Both the position numbers and the translations under genes were made by a program. 45,775 bases of DNA from Frigididesulfovibrio sp031553235. GTDB taxonomy: Bacteria > Desulfobacterota > Desulfovibrionia > Desulfovibrionales > Desulfovibrionaceae. The notes under the pieces are model-generated. The model had not been told where the DNA came from. It did no database searches and saw only the letters and a program-made list of their open reading frames with translations. Positions 15,474 to 21,923 of the stretch are shown here, in pieces; the first letter of the stretch is position 1, and each line of letters starts with the position of its first letter. Where the stretch lies: positions 1 through 45,775 of the forward strand of contig JAVBLS010000017.1 in assembly GCA_031553235.1 (NCBI GenBank). Reading direction: 5' to 3'.

Positions 15474-16754
15474 ATGGTGTCCAATGAAAACGGAGCAAAG
15501 TACAAAACGGCCCTTATTCTGGTAACCTGCCTCTTCTTCATGTGGGGGCTGTCGTATGGCCTGGTGGACGTGCTGAACAAACATTTCCAGGCTGTGCTGG
15601 GGGTGAACAAGGCGCAGTCCGGCCTGATCCAGGCGGCCTATTTCGGGGCCTATTTCGTGGCCGCCGTGCCTGCGGGCTTGTTCATGAACAAAATGGGCTA
15701 CAAGGCCGGCATCATTCTGGGCCTGACTCTGTATGCCGTCGGCGCGCTGCTCTTTGTCCCGGCCGCCTGGGCCATGAGTTTCGGCATGTTCCTGGGGGCT
15801 TTGTTCGTGCTGGCCTTGGGCCTGGGTTGCCTGGAAACGGCGTCCAACCCCTACTCCGCCGCCCTGGGCGACCCGGACAAAGCGGAAACCCGACTGAATT
15901 TTTCCCAGTCTTTCAATGGATTGGGACAGTTTATCGGCCCGATTATCGGTGGCACCCTGTTTTTTCAGGCCGATGCCGGCGCCGGGCAGAACGCGGCCGG
16001 CGGCCTGGACTCGGTCAAACTGGTCTATGTGGGCATTGCCTGCGTGGTGCTGGCCTTGCTTGCGCTGATCGCCCGTACCAAAATGCCGGATCTGCGCGAC
16101 AACGAGCACGCGGCCGACGCGGCCCAAGGCGATGTCGGGCACAGATCCATGTGGGAGCATAAGGAGTTTATTTTCGGCGTTGCGGCCCAGTTTCTCTATG
16201 TCGCGGCCCAGGTCGGCCTGGGGGCCTTTTTCATCAACCTGACCCTGGAATGCCTGCCCGAGCTGACGCCGCAGAACGCGGCCTATCTTTTGTCTGTGGC
16301 CATGTTCTGCCTGCTGGCCGGCCGCTTCATCAGCACCGGAATCATGACCCGCATTGCCCCGGCCCGGCTGCTCGCGCTCTATGGCGTCATCTGCGCGGCC
16401 CTGTCGCTGGTGGTGTGCCTGGGCATGGGCCGGCTGTCGGTCATCGCGCTCATTGCCGCCTTTTTCTTCATTTCCATCATGTTCCCGACCATCTTCGCCA
16501 TGGGGGTGAAGAACCTGGGCTCGCGCACCAGGCTGGGCAGTTCCTGCATGATCATGGCCATCGTGGGCGGGGCGATCATGCCCTACTTTATGGGGCACAT
16601 TGCCGACGTCGGCCGTACGTCCGTGGCCTACCTGCTGCCGGCCGGCTGCTTTGTGGCGGTCGCCTTGTATGGCGCGGCTTACCCGCGCCTCAGCACCGCC
16701 GGCCACACGGCCCGGGCCGATACCGACATGGGCGCGGCGACGGCCAAACCCTAG
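15474..16754 (+). CDS. FucP-family MFS sugar (acid):H+ symporter
   Basis: This 426-residue inner-membrane protein has about 12 hydrophobic segments and belongs to the L-fucose permease (FucP) branch of the major facilitator superfamily. Recognisable family sequences include LFFMWGLSYGLVDVLNKHF in TM1, the LFMNKMGYKAGI loop between TM2 and TM3, LGLGCLETASNPY in TM4 and NFSQSFNGLGQFIGP in TM5. The ETASNPY and FNGLGQ patterns are typical of the family that imports fucose, galactose/glucose or related sugars with protons. It sits behind the UxaA-family dehydratase and probably brings in the sugar or sugar acid. AAGGAGAG precedes the ATG. Substrate specificity cannot be told from sequence alone. 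Confidence 0.88.
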   Translation: MVSNENGAKYKTALILVTCLFFMWGLSYGLVDVLNKHFQAVLGVNKAQSGLIQAAYFGAYFVAAVPAGLFMNKMGYKAGIILGLTLYAVGALLFVPAAWAMSFGMFLGALFVLALGLGCLETASNPYSAALGDPDKAETRLNFSQSFNGLGQFIGPIIGGTLFFQADAGAGQNAAGGLDSVKLVYVGIACVVLALLALIARTKMPDLRDNEHAADAAQGDVGHRSMWEHKEFIFGVAAQFLYVAAQVGLGAFFINLTLECLPELTPQNAAYLLSVAMFCLLAGRFISTGIMTRIAPARLLALYGVICAALSLVVCLGMGRLSVIALIAAFFFISIMFPTIFAMGVKNLGSRTRLGSSCMIMAIVGGAIMPYFMGHIADVGRTSVAYLLPAGCFVAVALYGAAYPRLSTAGHTARADTDMGAATAKP

Positions 16755-16893
16755 AGCATTTCACACTTGAAATGCTCGCAAGGATTTGTCGGCAAATCCT
16801 TGCCGCCAAATAGGCGTGGGCTGGCTTTGCCCGCCGTTAAGCGACTATTTGAAGCGTAAATTGCTCTAGACCCTATGATTTGAAATTGCTCCA
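16752..16893 (+). repeat. Dispersed spacer repeat, copy 6, with two perfect hairpins
   Basis: TAGAGCATTTCA starts on the transporter's stop codon. GAGCATTTCA/TGAAATGCTC (16754-16777) and GCAAGGATTTG/CAAATCCTTGC (16778-16803) are adjacent perfect stems of 10 and 11 bp with 4-base loops. Further on AAATTGCTCTAGA and GAAATTGCTCC repeat the family's terminal motif. Confidence 0.7.
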
Positions 16894-16920
16894 GGGACTG
16901 TCTCCATTGGAGACAGTCCC
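16894..16920. terminator. Perfect 12-bp hairpin between convergent genes
   Basis: GGGACTGTCTCC-ATT-GGAGACAGTCCC abuts the TAA of the minus-strand TVP38 gene. It probably terminates or insulates both converging transcripts, though no T-run follows on either strand. Confidence 0.5.
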
Positions 16921-17610
16921 TTAGGCCGGGCTTTCGTCCTGCGGGGCAAGACTACGGCTGTATTTGCGAAAGACCGCGATACCCAGAAGCGTGGCCGCGA
17001 TAAACAGCAGGCAGGCCACGATGGAGCGCCAGAGCGGGTCCACGCGCAGGCCGCTGCCAAGGAGGCAGAAGACCACATTCTGGGGCAGGTAGCCCACGGC
17101 CGAGCCCAGGAGAAAGGGCAGGGGGCGGATGTGGGTGATGCCGGCCAGCATGTTGGTCACGGCGTTGTTGCCCAGGGGGAAGAAGCGCACGGCCACGGTG
17201 GTGGCAAAGGGGTTCTGGCTGAGAAAGCGCTCCAACCGGGTGATGCGCGGCCCGAAGCGGCGCTGCAGGGTGGAACGGCCCAGAAGCCGGGCATAGAAAA
17301 AGCCCAGGGCACTGCCCATGGGTAGGGCCAGACTGACCAGCACGCTGCCCCACAAGGCGCCGAAGGCAAAGCCGCCGAGCCCGGCCAGGGCCTGGCGCGG
17401 CAGGCCCACGGCCGACAGCCCGGCCGTGAGGGCCAGAAACAGCAGCACGCCGGAAGGGTCGTGGCGCAGGTGCCGCTCCACCCAATCCGGGTCGGTCAGA
17501 GCCTCGATATTGAAAAAGTGTGCCGCCGCCACCAGGGCGAGCAGGGAAAGAAAAAACGCCGCTCCTTTGAGAAGCGGACGCCGCAGCCTACGATCCGGAA
17601 TGAGATTCAT
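16921..17610 (-). CDS. TVP38/TMEM64 (DedA/VTT-like) membrane protein
   Basis: This protein of about 229 residues has roughly five or six hydrophobic segments, starting with LLKGAAFFLSLLALVAAAHFF after a basic N-terminus. The conserved SNARE-associated (VTT) domain is visible: GLPRQALAGLGGFAFGALWGSVL, then a GSALGFFYARLLGR re-entrant-type region, and VRFFPLGNNAVTNMLAGIT. Family members act in membrane homeostasis, and related DedA/TVP38 proteins have been tied to lipid transport across the membrane; the specific role here is unknown. The start is uncertain: the ATG at 17610 gives a compact basic N-terminus, while a GTG at 17628 is also in frame, and neither has a clear Shine-Dalgarno sequence. 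It is divergent from hisD and convergent with the sugar transporter. Confidence 0.8.
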   Translation of the reverse strand: MNLIPDRRLRRPLLKGAAFFLSLLALVAAAHFFNIEALTDPDWVERHLRHDPSGVLLFLALTAGLSAVGLPRQALAGLGGFAFGALWGSVLVSLALPMGSALGFFYARLLGRSTLQRRFGPRITRLERFLSQNPFATTVAVRFFPLGNNAVTNMLAGITHIRPLPFLLGSAVGYLPQNVVFCLLGSGLRVDPLWRSIVACLLFIAATLLGIAVFRKYSRSLAPQDESPA

Positions 17611-17747
17611 GGACGGAGTATGGCACACAGCCGGATTTGGCGCAATGAAAAGTGGGCCGACGCAGTATCACGCTCCACCAACCCCACTACCAGGGCCTCG
17701 ACTTTTAGCCCCACCTCAGGTAGATGGATCTTTTGACCGGAGATGCC

Positions 17748-19079
17748 ATGCCCTGCACCATTGAATGCTGCCCCTCGCTTGCCGAAACCGCCCCCCTGCT
17801 GGAGCGCCTGGCGCGCCGCGCCGACAGCGGCCTTGCCCCGGCCGGGGTCGAGCCCCGGGTGCGCACCATCCTCAATCGGGTCTGCGAAGAAGGCCTGGAG
17901 GCCGTGCTTGCCTATAGCCGCGAATTTGACGCCCCGGAGTTTGCTCCCGAGCAGTTTGCCGTCTCGGCCAAGGCCGCGGCCGCCGCGCTTGAGGCACTGC
18001 CCCGGGAGGACCGCCGCGCTCTGGAAAATGCCGCGGCCAACATCCGTGAGTTCCATGAGGCCCAGAAGGAGCGCTCCTGGTTCATCACCCGGCCCGACGG
18101 CTCCATCTTCGGCCGGCGGATTACGCCCGTGGACCGGGCCGGCCTGTATGTGCCCGGCGGCCGGGGCGGCCGGACGCCGCTGATCTCCAGCCTGCTGATG
18201 AACGCCATCCCGGCCCTGGTCGCCGGGGTGCCGGAGATCGCGGTAATCACCCCCCCCCGGCAGGATGGCACCCCGGCCCCGGCCATTTTGGCGGCCGCGC
18301 ATTTGCTGGGCATTGAAGAAATCTACGCCGTGGGCGGCCCCTGGGGCATCGCCGCCCTGGCCTACGGGGCCGGCCCCCTGTGCCCGGTGGACGTGATCGC
18401 GGGCCCGGGCAACATTTATGTGGCCGCGGCCAAGCGTCTGCTCATCGGTACCGTGGGCATCGACATGATCGCCGGGCCGAGCGAAATCTGCATCATTGCG
18501 GACGAAACCGCCGATCCGGAATGGATTGCCGCCGACATGCTCTCCCAGGCCGAGCACGACGAACTGGCCTCGGCCGTGTGCCTGTGCTTGGCCGAAGGTT
18601 TGGCCGAGACGGTGCGCACGGCCCTGGCCCGGCAATTGGCCGACCTGCCCCGGCGGGAAACGGCCGAAAGCTCGCTGCGAAATTTCGGCGCCCTGGTGGA
18701 AACCAATCTGGAGACGGCCCTGGCCACGGCCAACACTCTGGCCCCGGAACACCTGGAACTGCTCACGGCCGAACCCTGGGAGCTTCTGCCCAGGGTACGC
18801 CACGCCGGGGCGGTGTTTCTCGGTCCCTGGTCGCCCGAACCGTTGGGCGACTATTACGCCGGGCCCAACCACGTGCTGCCGACCATGGGCACGGCCCGCT
18901 ATTCTTCCGCCTTGGGCGTGGAGACCTTTTCCAAGAAAATTTCCGTCCTGGCCGCAAGCCGGAAATTTACGCGCGAATCGGCCGAGGCCGTTGCCCGGCT
19001 GGCCCGCCTTGAGGGGCTGGAGGCCCACGCCCGCTCGGCCCTGGTCCGCATCCGCGCCGGAGACAAATACCGGCGCTGA
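17748..19079 (+). CDS. hisD: Histidinol dehydrogenase
   Basis: This enzyme of 443 residues oxidises L-histidinol to L-histidine in two NAD+-dependent steps, the last reactions of histidine synthesis. Family signatures are clear: GLYVPGGRGGRTPLISSLLM, the dinucleotide-binding AVGGPWGIAALAYG, DVIAGPGNIYVAAAKRL, IDMIAGPSEI, the zinc-binding SQAEHDE with its catalytic His nearby, and AGPNHVLPT. The length fits the family (about 430). I chose the ATG at 17748, with GGAG five bases upstream; an in-frame ATG at 17724 has a poorer site. No other his genes lie nearby, so it is an isolated hisD, leading a run of biosynthetic and housekeeping genes. Its TGA stop overlaps a 34-base perfect palindrome. 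Confidence 0.95.
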   Translation: MPCTIECCPSLAETAPLLERLARRADSGLAPAGVEPRVRTILNRVCEEGLEAVLAYSREFDAPEFAPEQFAVSAKAAAAALEALPREDRRALENAAANIREFHEAQKERSWFITRPDGSIFGRRITPVDRAGLYVPGGRGGRTPLISSLLMNAIPALVAGVPEIAVITPPRQDGTPAPAILAAAHLLGIEEIYAVGGPWGIAALAYGAGPLCPVDVIAGPGNIYVAAAKRLLIGTVGIDMIAGPSEICIIADETADPEWIAADMLSQAEHDELASAVCLCLAEGLAETVRTALARQLADLPRRETAESSLRNFGALVETNLETALATANTLAPEHLELLTAEPWELLPRVRHAGAVFLGPWSPEPLGDYYAGPNHVLPTMGTARYSSALGVETFSKKISVLAASRKFTRESAEAVARLARLEGLEAHARSALVRIRAGDKYRR

Positions 19080-19111
19080 AGCGGATGAACATTGCAATGT
19101 TCATCCGCTTC
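19078..19111 (+). terminator. 34-base perfect palindrome at the hisD stop
   Basis: GAAGCGGATGAACATTG and CAATGTTCATCCGCTTC are perfect inverted arms with no spacer, beginning inside the TGA stop codon of hisD. A terminator or mRNA-stabilising hairpin is plausible. No T-run follows. Confidence 0.5.
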
Positions 19112-19202
19112 GACGGATGCGTAAGCGGACGTTCGCTTGCGGGCTCGTTTAGAAGTCCGTCGGCAATATGGTTTCAATGACAATTTCAAAGTGAAATTGC
19201 TC
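19112..19202 (+). repeat. Dispersed spacer repeat, copy 7 (best-preserved terminal hairpin)
   Basis: The element runs ATGCGTAAGCGGACG, CGCTTGCGGGCTCGTTTAG, AAGTCCGTCGGCAATATGG, to CAATTTCA-AAG-TGAAATTG (19181-19199), a perfect 8-bp hairpin. It ends GCTC, and TAAAGGA, the purC ribosome binding site, follows immediately. Confidence 0.7.
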
Positions 19203-19216
19203 TAAAGGATAGCCTT

Positions 19217-20113
19217 ATGCAGATCGTCACCCAAACAGACTTCCCAACCCTCCGTCTGGTCGGCCGCGGCAAGGTCCGTGATATTTACGAGGTTTCGGAA
19301 CACAGCTTGCTGATCATCAGCACCGACCGGATGAGCGCCTTTGATGTGGTTTTGCCCACGCCCATTCCCTACAAGGGCGTGGTCCTGAACCAGCTTACCC
19401 TGTTCTGGATGCGCCGCTTTGAGGGCCTGGTCTCCAACCATTTGCTGGAGTCGGACGTCAGCCGCTTCCCCAAGTCGCTGCGGCCCTATGCCGACATGCT
19501 TGAGGGCCGCAGCGTGCTGGTCAAGAAGGCCGTGCCCCTGCCTCTGGAATGCGTGGTGCGCGGCTATCTGGCCGGTTCCGGCCTGAAGGATTACCGGGCC
19601 ACGGGCACGCTCTGCGGGTATCGCCTGCCCGAAGGGCTGGTCGAGTCGAGCCGGTTGCCCACGCCCCTGTTCACGCCCTCGACCAAGGCCGCCGTCGGCA
19701 TGCACGACGAGAACATCAGCCGGGAAGAGGCGGCCGCATTGGTGGGCGATGATCTGTACCAGCGGGCCGAAGGGCTGTCCCTGCAAATTTTTCAGGAAGC
19801 CTCGGCCTATGTCGCCAACCGCGGAATCATCGTGGCCGACACCAAGTTCGAGTTCGGCATGGTCGAGGGCGAGCTGACCCTGATCGACGAGGTGCTCACG
19901 CCCGATTCCTCTCGCTTCTGGCCTGCCGAAGGCTACGCGCCGGGCAAGGCCCAGCCGAGCTATGACAAGCAGTATTTGCGCGACTGGCTTGAAGCCCAGC
20001 CCTGGGACAAAAAAGCTCCCGGCCCCGTCCTGCCCCACGAGGTGGCGGAAACCACCGGAGAAAAATACCGGGAGGCCTACGCGGTCTTGACCGGAAACCA
20101 CCTGCCCGCATAG
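19217..20113 (+). CDS. purC: SAICAR synthase (phosphoribosylaminoimidazole-succinocarboxamide synthase)
   Basis: This 298-residue ATP-dependent ligase joins aspartate to CAIR in purine synthesis. Signatures include the N-terminal LVGRGKVRDIYEV nucleotide-binding loop, STDRMSAFDVVLPTPIPYKG, VPLPLECVVRGYLAGSGLKDY, and the C-terminal ADTKFEFG followed by LIDEVLTPDSSRFWP. The length is that of the longer PurC class (about 300) rather than the short E. coli type (about 237). AAAGGA lies seven bases before the ATG at the end of a spacer repeat. fabI follows after 17 bases, so the two are probably cotranscribed. Confidence 0.96.
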   Translation: MQIVTQTDFPTLRLVGRGKVRDIYEVSEHSLLIISTDRMSAFDVVLPTPIPYKGVVLNQLTLFWMRRFEGLVSNHLLESDVSRFPKSLRPYADMLEGRSVLVKKAVPLPLECVVRGYLAGSGLKDYRATGTLCGYRLPEGLVESSRLPTPLFTPSTKAAVGMHDENISREEAAALVGDDLYQRAEGLSLQIFQEASAYVANRGIIVADTKFEFGMVEGELTLIDEVLTPDSSRFWPAEGYAPGKAQPSYDKQYLRDWLEAQPWDKKAPGPVLPHEVAETTGEKYREAYAVLTGNHLPA

Positions 20114-20130
20114 GGCCTAAGGAGACTCGT

Positions 20131-20907
20131 ATGTTGTTGACAGGAAAAAAGGCCGTCATCTTCGGTGTCGCCAACAATAAAAGCATTGCGTACGGCGTGG
20201 CCGAAGCCTTCCGTCGCAACGGGGCGGAAATAGCTCTTTCTTGGGCCGGAGAAGCCTTGAAAAAGCGTGTGGAGCCCATTGCCGAAGAACTGGGCGCGGC
20301 CTTCACTTTCCCCTGTGACGTGACCGACGATGAGCAGGTGGCCGGCGCGGCCGCCACGGTGCGCGAAAAATGGGGCAAGGCCGACATTCTGGTGCATGCC
20401 GTGGCTTTTGCCAAGCGCGAGGATCTCCAGGGCCGCTATATTGACACCTCCCGGGACGGTTTCGCCCTGGCCATGGATGTTTCGGCCTTTTCTCTGGTCA
20501 CCCTGTGCAAGGCTTTTGAGCCGATTCTCAACGACAACGGCTCGGTGATCACCCTGACCTACTACGGAGCCCAGAAGATGATCACCAACTACAACGTCAT
20601 GGGCGTGGCCAAGGCCGCTCTGGAAGCTTCGGTGCGCTACCTGGCCTATGACCTGGGTGTGCGCGGCATCCGGATTAACGCCATCAGCGCCGGCCCGATC
20701 AAGACCCTGGCCGCCTCGGGCATTTCCGGCTTCGGCAAGATCCTTAACCACATCGAGAAGTATACGCCCCTGCAGCGCAACGTGGATACCTCCGACGTGG
20801 GCGGCGCGGCCGCTTTTCTGGCTTCGCCCCTGGCTTCGGGCGTGACAGGGGATATCTTGTTCGTGGATGCGGGATATCAGACCTCCGGCATTCAAATCGA
20901 AGACTAG
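20131..20907 (+). CDS. fabI: Enoyl-[acyl-carrier-protein] reductase (NADH)
   Basis: This 258-residue short-chain dehydrogenase-like enzyme does the last step of each fatty-acid elongation cycle, reducing enoyl-ACP with NADH. FabI features are present: the GVANNKSIAYGVAEAF cofactor loop, HAVAFAKRE, LTYYGAQK with the catalytic Tyr followed by NYNVMGVAKAALE with the catalytic Lys, and INAISAGPIKTLAASGISGF, which is diagnostic for FabI over FabG. AAGGAG lies before the ATG. It overlaps nothing and follows purC closely. The known triclosan-type inhibitor site region (the second Tyr and the substrate loop) is intact. Confidence 0.96.
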   Translation: MLLTGKKAVIFGVANNKSIAYGVAEAFRRNGAEIALSWAGEALKKRVEPIAEELGAAFTFPCDVTDDEQVAGAAATVREKWGKADILVHAVAFAKREDLQGRYIDTSRDGFALAMDVSAFSLVTLCKAFEPILNDNGSVITLTYYGAQKMITNYNVMGVAKAALEASVRYLAYDLGVRGIRINAISAGPIKTLAASGISGFGKILNHIEKYTPLQRNVDTSDVGGAAAFLASPLASGVTGDILFVDAGYQTSGIQIED

Positions 20908-20940
20908 GGGCTGTCTCCAAATGAGTCTTTCGCCCAAATA

Positions 20941-20961
20941 CCGCGTCAAGCGGCCTTTTTT
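20941..20961 (+). terminator. Possible weak terminator after fabI
   Basis: A CCGC/GCGG 4-bp stem with a 5-base loop is followed by CC and six T residues, about 33 bases past the fabI stop. The stem is short, so this is tentative. Confidence 0.3.
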
Positions 20962-21090
20962 GCTCCGGTCGAGGACCGCCAGAGTCCACATCCCCGCGCA
21001 AAAGCGGCCGCTTTCCTTGTCTTTGGAACGAAATCCTGCATTTGGACCGCCCCTGGGGGGACGACCATTTTCAACGTTGGGAAATTCTGA

Positions 21091-21183
21091 ATGGAATACT
21101 TGTTCACAATTATTGCGGCCGCTCTGGTGGTGCTTGTCGTCTATCTTTTTCGGCGCGGCAAAGCCTTTCCGGGCGGCTGCTGA
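21091..21183 (+). CDS. Tiny single-pass membrane protein, possible Cys-ended small ORF
   Basis: The 30-codon frame has a short polar start (MEYLF), one hydrophobic helix of about 15 residues (TIIAAALVVLVVYLF), then a basic stretch RRGK and the end FPGGC. This matches the build of small FeoB-associated Cys-rich membrane proteins (hydrophobic helix, basic patch, Gly/Cys tail), but with a single Cys. The positive-inside rule would put the C-terminus in the cytoplasm. The ribosome binding site is weak (GGGAAA about 6 bases upstream). It sits between fabI and the IMP cyclohydrolase gene in the same direction. Confidence 0.45.
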   Translation: MEYLFTIIAAALVVLVVYLFRRGKAFPGGC

Positions 21184-21288
21184 AGGCCCCCGGTCCCTCC
21201 CGTCGGGAAGGATGAACGCGGCGAAGACGACGAGAACGGCCGGGGGCAAAACCCGCCGGATTGCAACCCCTGACCTTTGGGAGCATTC

Positions 21289-21879
21289 ATGGAACTTCTG
21301 CCCATCAAGCGGGCGTTGCTCAGCGTGACGGACAAGGGCAACTTGGCCGATTTCGCCGATTTTCTGGCCGGCCGGGGCGTGGAACTGGTCTCCACCGGCG
21401 GCACGGCCAAGGCCATCAAAGAGGCCGGCCTGCCGGTGACCCCGGTGGAAGAGGTCACCGGTTTTCCGGAAATTCTCGGCGGCCGGGTCAAAACCCTGCA
21501 CCCGAAGATTCACGGCGGCATCCTGGCCGACAAGGACAACCCGGAACATTTGAAAACTCTGGATGAGCACGGCATTCGGGCCTTTGATCTGATTTGCGTG
21601 AACCTCTACAACTTTGCCGAGGCGGCCCGCAAGAAGCTCGACTTCAAAGCCGCGGTCGAGGAAATCGACATCGGCGGTCCCTGCATGATTCGGGCGGCGG
21701 CCAAGAATTTCCACTCGGTGCTGGTGGCCCCCAATCCTTCCTGGTATCCGCGCATCCGCGAGGCGATGGAACAGAACCCCGACGGCATTCCTTTGGCACT
21801 GCGCCAAGAGGCTGCGGCCGCGGCCTTTTCCACGGTTTCGGCCTACGACGCAATGATTGCCGCGTACCTCGCGGGATAG
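21289..21879 (+). CDS. Stand-alone IMP cyclohydrolase (PurH N-terminal domain)
   Basis: This 196-residue protein equals only the MGS-like N-terminal domain of bifunctional PurH and closes FAICAR to IMP, the last step of purine synthesis. Signatures: IKRALLSVTDKGNLADFA, ELVSTGGTAKAI, VEEVTGFPEILGGRVKTLHPKIHGGIL, DLICVNLYNF and EEIDIGGPCMIRAAAKN. The AICAR transformylase domain is absent: the gene ends at AAYLAG followed by TAG, with no downstream homology in any frame. Another enzyme must therefore carry out formyl transfer. The start is the ATG at 21289 with GGGAG at 5-base spacing; a TTG 12 bases upstream is unlikely. Its stop lies in TAGAGCGTTTC, like the spacer repeat starts. Confidence 0.93.
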   Translation: MELLPIKRALLSVTDKGNLADFADFLAGRGVELVSTGGTAKAIKEAGLPVTPVEEVTGFPEILGGRVKTLHPKIHGGILADKDNPEHLKTLDEHGIRAFDLICVNLYNFAEAARKKLDFKAAVEEIDIGGPCMIRAAAKNFHSVLVAPNPSWYPRIREAMEQNPDGIPLALRQEAAAAAFSTVSAYDAMIAAYLAG

Positions 21880-21923
21880 AGCGTTTCCCCCCGCCAGAGG
21901 GGAGGCGCCGGAGGAGTTCCGTC

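Noticed and set aside
21594..21923. HflX starting at an ATG at 21594, inside the IMP cyclohydrolase gene
   Set aside because: The 110 extra residues are a shifted-frame translation of the upstream gene and do not resemble HflX. No ribosome binding site is there.
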